This document shows, one piece after another, positions 26,321-35,365 of a DNA stretch of 64,000 nt (position 1 is its first letter; each line of letters starts with the position of its first letter). Position numbers and translations under genes: made by a program. This stretch comes from Prosthecobacter sp. SYSU 5D2 (GTDB lineage Bacteria > Verrucomicrobiota > Verrucomicrobiia > Verrucomicrobiales > Verrucomicrobiaceae). The stretch lies in contig NZ_JBBYXL010000003.1 in the NCBI RefSeq assembly GCF_039655865.1, positions 372,001 through 436,000 on the forward strand. The letters run 5' to 3'. The notes below the pieces were generated by a model. The model made no database searches and was not told where the DNA came from. It saw nothing but the letters and a program-made list of their open reading frames with translations.

Positions 26321-27061
26321 TCAGTGTCTCCTCTCCTCGCGAAGACGCCGGATCTTCAGGATGTCTTTCGCCATGAAAAGGGAATCCCGGACCAGGTGCA
26401 CCTTGCCCCCCGGAATCTCAGACCAGTCCACCGGCACCTCCACGACTTTACAACCGCCGTCCAGCAGGGCGGCCAGCAGTTCGGCATCAAAGGCAAACCC
26501 TTTGATCTGCAGCCCCGCCGATATCTTCTCATAAGCCGGTGCTGGCACCAGTTTCAGGCCGCACTGTGAATCATATACACCGATGTCGAGCAGCTCAGAC
26601 ACCAGCGTGGCGTAGATCCGACCTAACAAATGACGCTTCAACAAACGCTCCACCCGGCGCCCCAGCAGTTTCACCCGCGAGGCAAACAATGCCTGCCCGG
26701 CATGCTCCGCCGACCTGGCCAGCCGTATCAGCCTGGCCACCTCCCGCGCCGGAGTGGCCCCGTCAGCATCCACAAAGCCCAGAAGCCCTGCCTCCTCCGC
26801 CCTTGCCCATCCGGCATACACGGCCCCTCCTTTGCCCAGGTTTTTGTCCAGCATCAACGGCTGGCCGAGGCAGGGATATTCGCTGCGCCAGACCGAAATT
26901 AAATCCCGCATGATCCCCTGCTCTTCAGCGTCCGAACCGTCTTCCACCACCATCACGACCACATCTCCGAGACGTTGCATTTCCTCGCACAACTCCGGCA
27001 GGAAGCTGCCAATCCGTCCGCTTTCCCGATAGCAGGGGACCACCAGATGCAATTTCATCAT
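26321..27061 (-). CDS. Glycosyltransferase family 2, dolichyl-phosphate-type
   Basis: 246 residues, GT-A fold. MKLHLVVPCYRESGRIGSFL is the N-terminal nucleotide-binding strand, GKGGAVYAGWARA gives the 'GKG.A...G' element, and FVDADGATPARE carries the DXD metal motif. The layout matches dolichyl/undecaprenyl-phosphate beta-glucosyltransferase-like GT2 members, but lacks a C-terminal membrane anchor, so a soluble glycosyltransferase is equally possible. ATGA overlap with the next GT2 gene suggests coupling. Confidence 0.88.
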   Translation of the reverse strand: MMKLHLVVPCYRESGRIGSFLPELCEEMQRLGDVVVMVVEDGSDAEEQGIMRDLISVWRSEYPCLGQPLMLDKNLGKGGAVYAGWARAEEAGLLGFVDADGATPAREVARLIRLARSAEHAGQALFASRVKLLGRRVERLLKRHLLGRIYATLVSELLDIGVYDSQCGLKLVPAPAYEKISAGLQIKGFAFDAELLAALLDGGCKVVEVPVDWSEIPGGKVHLVRDSLFMAKDILKIRRLREERRH

Positions 27062-27903
27062 GCGGATTTCCCGGTCCTCCTGGCCTCTTGGATTTTCAGC
27101 CTGATCTCTCCAAAATAGCGCCGCTTGAGCATGCCAAAACGAAATCCGTTCATCCCATCCATAAACCCTTTCTTAATCCATACCGAGACCCCCCAGTACA
27201 GCCATGCCAGCCACCAGCGGTCAAGGTATCGGTACTTAAAACGCTGCCTGCCATTGAGCGGCAGCCAGGCGGAAGCATCCGCAGAATGCAACCACAGGAA
27301 ACGGTTGGCCTCCCAGGACGAGTATTCATTGTGCCGGGCCAGATAGTTTTTGAGCCCCCGGTAGTCCTGGTGCTCCAGCCTGGATTTCATCTCCCCCGCA
27401 GTCCCTTCCAGCACAGGGTGTTCATGCACCTCCATGTCCAGATGGCTCCAGGCATCCTCGGCGAAGCGCTCATACTCCCCTGCCCCCGCTTTAAAAAGAG
27501 CCAGCTTATGAAACACATCCCCATGATGCAAAGGCGCCCCCATGAACCAGTTCGTAAACGATATCCAAAAGCCGGCATGTGAAGTCCCCGGAAGCACGCT
27601 GCGCAGTTCATTGGCAAAAGCTTCATTCATGCGCTCATCCGCATCCAGAAACAGCACCCAGGGGTGTTTGAAAACATGGTTCTTCAGCACCCAGTTGCGC
27701 TTCTTGGGCAACCGGCCGTCCCATTGAAATTGCAGCACCGTCGCCCCCGCCGCCGTCGCGATTTGCACCGTCCCGTCCGTGCTCCCAGAATCCACCACCA
27801 CCACCTCATCAAAGTCCCCTAATCCCGCCAGGCAGGCAGGCAGGTTCAACGCCTCATCCTTGACTGGGATGCAAACGGATACTGGGAGAGCGGCGGCCAT
27901 CAT
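27058..27903 (-). CDS. Glycosyltransferase family 2 (WaaE/KdtX-like)
   Basis: 281 residues. VSVCIPVKDEALNLPACL opens the GT-A fold, followed by VVVVDSGSTDGT and LFLDADERM (DXD). The middle stretch (GRLPKKRNWVLKN, then aromatic-rich sequence with LEHQDYRGLKNYL) is typical of LPS core beta-1,4-glucosyltransferase WaaE-like enzymes. It is the last of two consecutive GT2 genes, coupled to its neighbour by an ATGA overlap and separated from the methyltransferase gene by four bases. Confidence 0.9.
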   Translation of the reverse strand: MMAAALPVSVCIPVKDEALNLPACLAGLGDFDEVVVVDSGSTDGTVQIATAAGATVLQFQWDGRLPKKRNWVLKNHVFKHPWVLFLDADERMNEAFANELRSVLPGTSHAGFWISFTNWFMGAPLHHGDVFHKLALFKAGAGEYERFAEDAWSHLDMEVHEHPVLEGTAGEMKSRLEHQDYRGLKNYLARHNEYSSWEANRFLWLHSADASAWLPLNGRQRFKYRYLDRWWLAWLYWGVSVWIKKGFMDGMNGFRFGMLKRRYFGEIRLKIQEARRTGKSA

Positions 27904-27907
27904 TTGA

Positions 27908-28564
27908 TCAGCCCATTGGTTTTTCCGCCACCACCATCATGGTCATGGCCAAGGCGGGAACGCGTCCCAAACGGCGAATTTTGAGGACTTTGAATCCAGC
28001 TTCGGTGAGCAACTGCGAAATAGTTTCCCTGGACCAGAATTTAATGTGACCATGATCCCACAAGACCGTGAAATGTGAGTCCATTTTTCCAGTCAAAGCC
28101 AGCATGAGATTTTTCCAATAGCCATGATAGGGGGTGCTCAAAATAAAACGCCCCCCAGGTTCGAGCATTTCATAAACCCGGGCAACCATCTTTCGTGGAT
28201 CATAAACATGCTCAATCACCTCAAGGGAATAGATCACCGGAAAGGTACCGAACCTGGCACCCAGATCTTCATAACCGGAACCAGTCTCCAGTTTTAAGTC
28301 TGGCCAGTGTCCCCGCGCCATCTCGATGCCCGTTACTGACGGGTCACATCCGGTCACCTGATACCCCGCCTTGGCCACCTCCGCAGCCACGCTGCCATTG
28401 CCACATCCGAGGTCAAACACGGGCATCCCTGTCCCGCGCATCTCCTGCCCGGCCCGAATTTCTTCAAGCAGGGCCGGAAGCAGCAGGCCATGCATGTGGC
28501 CGCACTCTACATCCCCATAACTATAACCATCAATCGATCCTGCCGTGCTCATAACTTCATTCAT
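27908..28564 (-). CDS. Class I SAM-dependent methyltransferase
   Basis: 218 residues from the ATG at 28564, which overlaps the acetyltransferase stop as ATGA; the frame continues upstream to 28705 but only through a low-complexity Gly/Arg stretch inside that gene. The SAM site is VFDLGCGNGSVAAEVA, followed by YSLEVIEHVYDPRK and GGRFILSTPYHGY. The C-terminal HIKFWSRETISQLLTEAGF is typical of Methyltransf_11/UbiG-like proteins in O-antigen loci. The substrate is likely a sugar or lipid-linked intermediate, not determined. Confidence 0.88.
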   Translation of the reverse strand: MNEVMSTAGSIDGYSYGDVECGHMHGLLLPALLEEIRAGQEMRGTGMPVFDLGCGNGSVAAEVAKAGYQVTGCDPSVTGIEMARGHWPDLKLETGSGYEDLGARFGTFPVIYSLEVIEHVYDPRKMVARVYEMLEPGGRFILSTPYHGYWKNLMLALTGKMDSHFTVLWDHGHIKFWSRETISQLLTEAGFKVLKIRRLGRVPALAMTMMVVAEKPMG

Positions 28565-29100
28565 CTGTCCTTGATCCAACGCGCCGGGTTTCCAGCCACG
28601 ACCGCCCCCCCTGCCACATCTTTCACCACCACGCTGCGCGCCCCCACGACCGCCCTGTCCGCCACCTTTACCCCAGGTCCGATGAAAGCATCTGCACAAA
28701 TCCACACCTCAGAGCCAATGACGACCGGCGGCTTCAGCAGCGGCATGGAGGAATCCTGATAATCATGTGTACCTGCGCAGAGATGAACCCGCTGTGAAAC
28801 CGTCACCCGCTCCCCGATGGTGACTTTTCCCAGATTATAAACAAGCGTCCATTCACCGATGCATGACCAGTCCCCAATCTCCAAGTTCCAAGGATAATAC
28901 ACATGGGAGGAGGGATAGACATGCACCTCCTTGCCAACAGAGGCACCAAACAAACGCAGCAGCCACCGTCGAAAACCAAAGCAGGGCCTCGGACTGAGGC
29001 GAAACAACCACAGGCCCGGCATCCAAAGAAGACGACGCCACATCTCACCGCGTCCATATTTCACAGCGGAGCGGTTTTCCTGGATATCGGGCTGGCTCAT
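28561..29100 (-). CDS. WcaF-like hexapeptide-repeat acetyltransferase
   Basis: 179 residues. The first 60 residues are a basic amphipathic region typical of the colanic-acid WcaF type (WRRLLWMPGLWLFRLSPRP), followed by the left-handed beta-helix built from hexapeptide repeats: VYYPWNLEIGDWSCIGEW, VTIGERVTVSQRVHLCAGTHDY, VVIGSEVWICADAFIGPGV. The AGTHDY motif is the WcaF signature. It would O-acetylate a sugar of the repeat unit using acetyl-CoA in the cytoplasm. It overlaps the methyltransferase gene by four bases. Confidence 0.9.
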   Translation of the reverse strand: MSQPDIQENRSAVKYGRGEMWRRLLWMPGLWLFRLSPRPCFGFRRWLLRLFGASVGKEVHVYPSSHVYYPWNLEIGDWSCIGEWTLVYNLGKVTIGERVTVSQRVHLCAGTHDYQDSSMPLLKPPVVIGSEVWICADAFIGPGVKVADRAVVGARSVVVKDVAGGAVVAGNPARWIKDR

Positions 29101-29119
29101 GGGGGGCGGAAAATCCGAA

Positions 29120-30307
29120 TTAAACCATCATCACGCAAGAAGGCGGGCAGCCTCCTTCGACCATCCAACGGTACACACCCGCCATCTGTGCTCCCACCCG
29201 GCACCATGTAAAACGGGATTCCACCAGTTTTCTTCCGCGCAGTCCCATCGCCAGTCGCTCCGCCTCCGTCATTTGCATGAGCTTGATGAGTCCTTCAGTC
29301 AAACTGGCCGCCTCCGGTTCCACGGGGATGGCAGCCTCTGCCGCGAAACCCTCCGGCAGATTGCACATGCGTGTCATCAGAACCGGCTTTCCGTAGGCCC
29401 ACGCCTCCAGGACCGACATAGGCAACCCTTCACTCAGCGATGGCAGGACAAAAGCATCACAATCACGCAAACAGGCTTCTTTCTCCGCGCCAAATTGCGG
29501 GCCGGAAAACACCAGCCTGGCTCCACCCTCGTTTCCCCTATTGACGGTTTCAAAGGGAATGTCCAGTTCATCAGCCAGCTTCATCAGCTCTTCCTCATGT
29601 CCCACTTCAGACCATCCTGCAATGGTCAGGTTCCAGCCCTTGCCTACCTCAGAACTCATGACGGCCTTCCAGGCGCGGAGCAAATTCATCAGACCTTTTT
29701 TCGGATGCAGGCGTCCTAAAAACAGCAGCCGGCGACGGCCGCCCGGAGCCTTGCGGAGTTGCACTTCATCCGGCAAATCCATCCCATTCGGAATCACGGC
29801 AAGCGGGTTGCCCAATCCAAACTCCCTGGCCGACCTTGCCTCCGCCTCCGACAGAACCTGGATGCAAGCAGCATCTTGCAGATTCCGGCGCTCATACAAA
29901 AACAGCGCCATTTGTTTCTTCCATGATGAATTTCTCAGAGCCCAGGCATCCAGCATGCCATGGAGCGTGATCATGTAAGGCCGCCCTGAAGTCCGGGCCG
30001 AGCGGTTGACGACAAGAGAAGGATACATCCACAGCATGTGCAAATGTACCACATCTGGATTCCAGGCTTCAAGCCCCTCTGACATGCCGGGCGAATAGCC
30101 AAACGCCTTTGGCCCAACACACTGGTAAAGCTTGGGCCGGAGCGGCAACCAGGAAGGCGCATCCGCAAGCGAATGAACATCTTCCCCGGAGAAAACCTCC
30201 ACCTCATGCCCTAGCGGCCCCGCCAGTTCGAGACTCAATCGCCGCTCCACCTCAAATATGCCTCCCGCAGAGCGCGAAGCGGAAGAGGAAACCATCGCAA
30301 TTTTCAT
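29120..30307 (-). CDS. Glycosyltransferase family 4
   Basis: 395 residues from the ATG at 30307, which overlaps the preceding stop as ATGA. MKIAMVSSSASRSAGGIFE opens the N-terminal half, and MITLHGMLDAWALRN sits at its end. In the second half, LLFLGRLHPKKGLMNLLRAW is the donor-site 'GR..p.KG' element and PSLSEGLPMSVLEAWAYGKP the EX7E segment. It belongs with ExoL/WcaL-like GT4 enzymes that add sugars to exopolysaccharide repeats. Sugar unknown. Confidence 0.9.
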   Translation of the reverse strand: MKIAMVSSSASRSAGGIFEVERRLSLELAGPLGHEVEVFSGEDVHSLADAPSWLPLRPKLYQCVGPKAFGYSPGMSEGLEAWNPDVVHLHMLWMYPSLVVNRSARTSGRPYMITLHGMLDAWALRNSSWKKQMALFLYERRNLQDAACIQVLSEAEARSAREFGLGNPLAVIPNGMDLPDEVQLRKAPGGRRRLLFLGRLHPKKGLMNLLRAWKAVMSSEVGKGWNLTIAGWSEVGHEEELMKLADELDIPFETVNRGNEGGARLVFSGPQFGAEKEACLRDCDAFVLPSLSEGLPMSVLEAWAYGKPVLMTRMCNLPEGFAAEAAIPVEPEAASLTEGLIKLMQMTEAERLAMGLRGRKLVESRFTWCRVGAQMAGVYRWMVEGGCPPSCVMMV

Positions 30308-31491
30308 CGGAGGCAAAGCAGTTTCAAAAGAACCCGGTCAAACAGTCCTGGCTGACGTGGACCTTTGGCTGTCGCCGCTTCTGCTGCGCCCAGCAGACCG
30401 TGGGCAAAGCGCTCAGGCCCCCATTGGCTGATGATTTCCTCCCCAGCCCGTCCCATGCGCCCCAACTCTTCATCAGACAGCCTGCTCATGCGCAGCATCA
30501 ACTGTGCAAGTACCTCAGAATCACGGGGATCAAAAGTATAACCGTTGACCCCATCACGGACGAGATCCGCCGCACAACCGCATCGGTTCGAAACCAGCAC
30601 CGGAAGCCCGCTTGCCATAGCCTCATTCACCACCAGTCCCCATTGCTCCGTCGTGCTGGCATGGATGAAGACCCTCGCATGCGCATAGTAGGCAGGCAGC
30701 TCCTCATACTGTTTGAAGCCTGGCAGAAGCACACAGTCCTCCAGTTTGAGCTCCACCACCAGCGCCTCAAGTTCCGCACGCATCGGACCATCCCCCAACA
30801 AGACCAACGACCAGGGCCGGCCCGCCGCTTCACGGTATCGGGCATAGGCACGCAGCAGCAACGGCAGATTTTTTTTGGTGATGAACCGCGCACTGGCCAG
30901 AAAGTACGGCGCAGTCAGATCTGCCATTGAAAGTGGCATCTTGCCTCCCGCCTTCGCCTTCTTGGCAGAGGTGCGGAAATACTCATTGTCCACCGCATCA
31001 TAGCCCAGAAAAATCTGCTCCTCCGCCATCCCCAGCCGCATCAGATAATCCCGATGCAGACGGCCTCCCGCCAGCCCTGCAGAAAACAACCCCAGCACCC
31101 TGCCCTTCACCCACTCCGTCAGCCAGCTTCTCCGCTCATCATGCGCACAGCTCTCCGACATGACCACCGCAGGCACATTATTAGCCAGGCACCACTTTAG
31201 GGCCCAAAGAGACTCAAAAGCGCTCCATCCGGGAACGACCACGACCTCCGGTCTGAGTTCATTCAAAGCACCTTCCAGCGCCGTTTTAAAAGCCCCCTTC
31301 CAGCCAGCCGGCCGGCCCGCAGACAGAACCAGGGTCTCCACATTGGCCGCCCGCCCTTCAGCGACGGCCCAGCCATAATCCGCACTCCGCCTATAAAACT
31401 CAATACCTCTCACATCCGCCGCCCCCCCAGCCGCGCGCAGCCTGGCCAAGTGATACGGACCAAAGTGGTCAAACAAAAGAGCCACCATCAC
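30304..31491 (-). CDS. Glycosyltransferase family 4
   Basis: 395 residues. The start may be either of two adjacent ATG codons. LLFDHFGPYHLARL at the N-terminus, then YFLASARFITKKNLPLLLRAYA and HASTTEQWGLVVNEAMASG (E-Q-W-G-L-V-x-N-E) form the GT4 donor site, the latter a variant found in exopolysaccharide-locus GT4 proteins. The gene is separated from the downstream-mapped polymerase by 58 bases and coupled to the other GT4 by ATGA. Confidence 0.9.
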   Translation of the reverse strand: MMVALLFDHFGPYHLARLRAAGGAADVRGIEFYRRSADYGWAVAEGRAANVETLVLSAGRPAGWKGAFKTALEGALNELRPEVVVVPGWSAFESLWALKWCLANNVPAVVMSESCAHDERRSWLTEWVKGRVLGLFSAGLAGGRLHRDYLMRLGMAEEQIFLGYDAVDNEYFRTSAKKAKAGGKMPLSMADLTAPYFLASARFITKKNLPLLLRAYARYREAAGRPWSLVLLGDGPMRAELEALVVELKLEDCVLLPGFKQYEELPAYYAHARVFIHASTTEQWGLVVNEAMASGLPVLVSNRCGCAADLVRDGVNGYTFDPRDSEVLAQLMLRMSRLSDEELGRMGRAGEEIISQWGPERFAHGLLGAAEAATAKGPRQPGLFDRVLLKLLCLR

Positions 31492-31549
31492 GGGTCAGTT
31501 TAAGATTTACTTGGATTCCAGACTTTGATAACGCCCGCAGCCAGCCGGG

Positions 31550-32890
31550 CTACTGAGATGATGGGAGCTGTAGTGGAGGGCCGTTGCCGGTTCCTGCCAT
31601 TTTGCCCGGACTCGCCCGTCCAGCAGACGTAAACCTCGGACCTCGGTCTTGTGCATACAAAAGTCCGAGCCAAAGAAAAATGAACTGATATGTAAATCCG
31701 GGCAGGAAATCCACTGTCTGGTGGGTTACCGCACGCATGGCAGAAGTACAGATAAGCAGGTAAACTAGCTGGGCAAACATGGCGTGCGGGTGAATGGCGG
31801 CGAGCCAGAACGAACGGAAAATCAGCGCCACCAGCGCAAAGAAAAGACATCCGAACCAACCAAACTGTTTAAATGAGTCCCCCATGCCGGTCTGAGTTGA
31901 ACCGGTCATAAATTCATGCGCAGTGCCTCTCTCGGCCTTGAACATATCCTCCACAGTATATCCAATCAGCAACGAATCTTTAAACTGCTTGCCCACCAAT
32001 TGAGCAGGGACGAATCGAAATACCATTTGGTTCCAATATCCTGCCCCAAAGTCGTAATTGCCAAACCTTTGGGTGGATTCAATAACAGCCGCAGCATTGC
32101 GAAGCTCCAAAATAGATTCTTTGCCGAAGTAATCTTTGAAATTCTTAATCAGATCGAGCTTTCTGATTTCAACCATTCGTCCCTGATACGCAAGTTCCCT
32201 GTAGATGCCAGTGGCAGGAATGGCGAGCATGGCCAGACTCAACGCACCATACACTAACAGAACCGGGGGTTTTATGCGCCGATTAAAATACAAACTAAGA
32301 AAACCGACCAACCCCAATGCCGCAGCTGCTTCCCTGCGCCCAGCTAAGAACACTTCAACTAAAGGAATCAGAATTCCCAGGAAAGTCCAAAGCAAACGTG
32401 GAAGAGTAAATTCCCGCAGAAGAAGGCTGAAAACGATTGCCAGGCCTGGCAGTTTCAAGCTTGCAAAGAACAGATAAAGAGTCCCGGTCCCCGTCATTCC
32501 TCCTCTCTGGTCATTATACTCCACCTCGACCTGAGTCAGTTGATAACCAAAGAAATATCCACATAGAATAAAGAATGCGCCAATATGCAGCATACGGGCA
32601 GGCAACACCGGCCGGACAACCAGCCTGACCAGCTTCATTGAGGGAGCGATGCTATAGCCAATCACTGAGGCGGCAAAACACAAGCAGGTCATCAGCAGCG
32701 CATCATCCACCGCCCCATCAGATACACGACCGGGAAAGCGGGCTAGCGAAAAGGCCTGCGGAAGTATGAAAACTGCGAATACCGCAGACATAAAGTATGG
32801 GTATTCAAAGATCCGGGCAGAATCTCCTGCGACACGCAACAGAGTAGCAGCGATGCCGATAACTAGTAATATCAAATAAAGGTCACTCAT
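31550..32890 (-). CDS. Wzy-like oligosaccharide repeat-unit polymerase
   Basis: 446 residues with about ten to twelve membrane segments and no other domain. A long loop near residues 270-345 carries TGSTQTGMGDSFKQFGWFG, a common position for catalytic residues in Wzy proteins, but Wzy sequences diverge so much that the assignment is mostly topological and contextual. Codons are noticeably more AT-rich than in the genes before it. The 225-base region upstream has a tandem pair of identical 11-base boxes, so it may have its own promoter. Confidence 0.7.
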   Translation of the reverse strand: MSDLYLILLVIGIAATLLRVAGDSARIFEYPYFMSAVFAVFILPQAFSLARFPGRVSDGAVDDALLMTCLCFAASVIGYSIAPSMKLVRLVVRPVLPARMLHIGAFFILCGYFFGYQLTQVEVEYNDQRGGMTGTGTLYLFFASLKLPGLAIVFSLLLREFTLPRLLWTFLGILIPLVEVFLAGRREAAAALGLVGFLSLYFNRRIKPPVLLVYGALSLAMLAIPATGIYRELAYQGRMVEIRKLDLIKNFKDYFGKESILELRNAAAVIESTQRFGNYDFGAGYWNQMVFRFVPAQLVGKQFKDSLLIGYTVEDMFKAERGTAHEFMTGSTQTGMGDSFKQFGWFGCLFFALVALIFRSFWLAAIHPHAMFAQLVYLLICTSAMRAVTHQTVDFLPGFTYQFIFLWLGLLYAQDRGPRFTSAGRASPGKMAGTGNGPPLQLPSSQ

Positions 32891-33052
32891 CTTTTAAAGG
32901 GCCGACGCAATTAATCTAAACTTTATGGACTTTGGTTTGTCCTTCAATTCATCCTGACCTTGGAGACAATAAAAGTGGCCGCCTGCGGACAGCCCTCCGA
33001 GCAGCCGGGCTCCAATTCCACAACCACTCAGGTCCAATTTGGCATAAACGGT

Positions 33053-33087
33053 TGTTTTAACAGATTTAGTTCTCCGTGTTTTAACAG
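33053..33087. repeat. Tandem 11-base boxes upstream of the Wzy-like gene
   Basis: TGTTTTAACAG occurs at 33053-33063 and again at 33077-33087, start-to-start 24 bases, in the gap between the Wzy-like gene (minus, starting 32890) and the GT4 gene ending at 33116. Each box contains TGTT-N2-AACA, an inverted half-site pair, so each may bind a dimer. Two and a quarter helical turns between them would put bound dimers on nearly the same face. The rest of the 225-base gap shows a GC-rich 60-base segment and AT-rich flanks, with no gene. Confidence 0.4.
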
Positions 33088-33115
33088 GATTTTCGACTTC
33101 ATAACCACAACGGCC

Positions 33116-34243
33116 TCAATGCTGCCCGAGTATGTCACCAGAAACCCGCGCAGAGGCGGAGGCCATGTTCACATCGGCATATACCTGGGCGCATGAAACA
33201 GCCGCAGACCGCCAGGAGCAGAGGTCACCCAGCCATTTTTGACTTTCTACGGGAAGCGTGGCAACTCCCTGTGAAACCGCAGCGGCCAGTTTGGTATAAT
33301 CCGCATCGTCACCAACATAAGCCTGAAATTTTTCCAACAGATCGCTACCCCCACCCACACAGGGAAATGCATAGATTGGCAGGCCGCTGCTTGCGGCTTC
33401 TAACAAAACAAGGCCAAAGGGCTCAACTTTTGAGGTGAACAGAAAAGCGTCAGCACATCCAAAAAGCTCGGCAGGATCTTCCACCATGCCGGTAAAAACA
33501 GGCAGGATGCCCAAGGATTGGTCCGCTAAGAGCTCTTTTAGCCAGGCCCCGTCCGGCCCGTCTCCCATCACCACCAGTTTAACCTGAGGAGAAAGGCACT
33601 TTGACACGCCTGCCAGCCGGTCCAGCCCCTTAGTCTCCCTGTCCAGGCGTCCAGCCCAGAGCAACAGGGTGTCACCCTCAGAGATTCCCAGACGTGACCG
33701 GACAGCACGACGGACATCAGCCTTCCTGCGAAAGAAACGCCGGCGGTCCACTCCGTTGGGAATCACGGTTAGTTTGCTCCCTGCCATGCCGCTGGAGGCC
33801 CAGCTTTCCGCCACCCAGCTGGAAATGGCAATGAGGTGATGGGTAGTCATCAGCGTCACCAGATGTGTCCACCACGCCGAAGAAAAAAAAAGTGCTGCGG
33901 GTGCGCCTACATGACCATGACTGACTTTAGCTATTCCCAGCCCCAAGCAGGCCAGTCGCGGCCATAGAATGCCATCGTGGTGATGGATGACATCCGGTTG
34001 CAGCCGCCTGACCAGACTTCGCAATGCCAGCAGCCCGCGGGTCCAGCGTGACTTGCGTGGGGCGGCACAGCAGATTTCAAAAGGCTCCAAAACCGCCTTT
34101 TCACTGGCGGCCGGATTTTCATAAAGACTGACCAGCCAGGCATCCATGCCCAGTTCCCTCTGAGCTTTGACCAGCGCTCTAGCCACGGTCAGGGAACCGC
34201 CAATGCTGGCATCTGAGCTTTGAACAAAATGCAAAATCTTCAT
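33116..34243 (-). CDS. Glycosyltransferase family 4
   Basis: 375 residues. MKILHFVQSSDASIGGSLT starts the fold; DVIHHHDGILWPRLACLG is the acceptor-side loop; LLLWAGRLDRETKGLDRL is the donor-site element and FTSKVEPFGLVLLEAASSGLP the EX7E segment. It is coupled to the following glycosyltransferase gene by an ATGA overlap, so they probably act in sequence on the same glycan. Donor and linkage unknown. Confidence 0.9.
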   Translation of the reverse strand: MKILHFVQSSDASIGGSLTVARALVKAQRELGMDAWLVSLYENPAASEKAVLEPFEICCAAPRKSRWTRGLLALRSLVRRLQPDVIHHHDGILWPRLACLGLGIAKVSHGHVGAPAALFFSSAWWTHLVTLMTTHHLIAISSWVAESWASSGMAGSKLTVIPNGVDRRRFFRRKADVRRAVRSRLGISEGDTLLLWAGRLDRETKGLDRLAGVSKCLSPQVKLVVMGDGPDGAWLKELLADQSLGILPVFTGMVEDPAELFGCADAFLFTSKVEPFGLVLLEAASSGLPIYAFPCVGGGSDLLEKFQAYVGDDADYTKLAAAVSQGVATLPVESQKWLGDLCSWRSAAVSCAQVYADVNMASASARVSGDILGQH

Positions 34244-35361
34244 GCCATGTTCTTGGAAAACGCAGCCGCGAGTCTCCTGGCGCGAACATCCCAGGTGTGT
34301 TCACCGGCCGCCTTTAGCATAGCAGGAAGACGCGCTCCGGGGCAGGCCTCCCTGCAGATCATCTCAGCCACCTGCTGCACAAAGCTGTCCTTCTGCCCTT
34401 TGATATGGATCATTTCATGAAATGAACTGACCTGGTCACAGCAGTCTGTCGCGACGACAGGTTTCCCTGCCGCCAAGTGATCATATAAACGCATGGGGGA
34501 GCAGGCACGGTTCAAGAGTGTATCCCGATAAGGGATCAAGGCCACGTCAAGGGCCTGCATCCAAACGGGAATCTTGTCATGTGGCTGCTGCCCTGCAAAC
34601 ACACACTTCGGGTGGGAAAGCAGCCGTGTCAGGCCTTCACTTTTAAAAGCCTTGTCCACACTTCCAACCAGCACCAGACTGCCCGTTTCAGCGAGATCAG
34701 CGCAGGATGCAATGAGATCAAAATCCAACCGGTCATTGATCCCCCCCACGACTCCGACCAGCGGCCGACGAAGTGTGGGAAAAGCATGAAAAAGATCGCC
34801 CATTTGCTGTTCATCCACCGCATCCAGACCTTTCGCATCAGTGGCGTTGGGTGAGACACTGACGCGGTCGGCAGATATTCCATATTCATGGACAGCGCGG
34901 TCTGCCAGCACCTGCGAGACAAAAAAGGCATGATTTACAGATCGGACCAGTTGCGCCTCCTTCTTTATTACTGTCTCACCACCCCAACCCTCATATTGTG
35001 TGTAATCATCGGAACAATAGTAGAATGTGGCCAGATGAGGTGATGCCAGTTTGACCAGTTCGACATAATGAAGTGAGGTCACCACCAAACCGTGAAGGCT
35101 TCCGATCTGATTTTGAGTGTGCTGCTGAACCAAGCTCCACAACCGTTTTCCAGTCCATTTTTGCCAGCGGGATGCCCAACCGGGGGGCATTAAAACCGGT
35201 TTCCCAAACTTTGCAGCAACCGAATTTGATGATCTTCCGGCGCGCAGGCGCCACGCAGCCAGGAGGTCCTGAGGTGCCAAACCGAGGACCGGCGTCATCG
35301 CAGACAAGGCCTCAAACGGCTTGGCACGCCATATCGTGTTAACGTCTGCGACGGCGATCAT
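34240..35361 (-). CDS. Glycosyltransferase (GT-B, exopolysaccharide type)
   Basis: 373 residues from the ATG at 35361, four bases after the FkbM stop; the frame extends to 35424 but would overlap that gene. The second half has the donor-site element PLVGVVGGINDRLDFDLIA and the motif PYRDTLLNRACSPMRLYDHLAAGKP, shared with GT-B proteins in succinoglycan and similar loci ('PlKlfEYLAaGkPVV'). The N-terminal half is more diverged and has a tryptophan-rich lead. The specific CAZy family is uncertain, since it matches GT1/GT4-like patterns only partly. Confidence 0.8.
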   Translation of the reverse strand: MIAVADVNTIWRAKPFEALSAMTPVLGLAPQDLLAAWRLRAGRSSNSVAAKFGKPVLMPPGWASRWQKWTGKRLWSLVQQHTQNQIGSLHGLVVTSLHYVELVKLASPHLATFYYCSDDYTQYEGWGGETVIKKEAQLVRSVNHAFFVSQVLADRAVHEYGISADRVSVSPNATDAKGLDAVDEQQMGDLFHAFPTLRRPLVGVVGGINDRLDFDLIASCADLAETGSLVLVGSVDKAFKSEGLTRLLSHPKCVFAGQQPHDKIPVWMQALDVALIPYRDTLLNRACSPMRLYDHLAAGKPVVATDCCDQVSSFHEMIHIKGQKDSFVQQVAEMICREACPGARLPAMLKAAGEHTWDVRARRLAAAFSKNMA

Positions 35362-35365
35362 AAAT

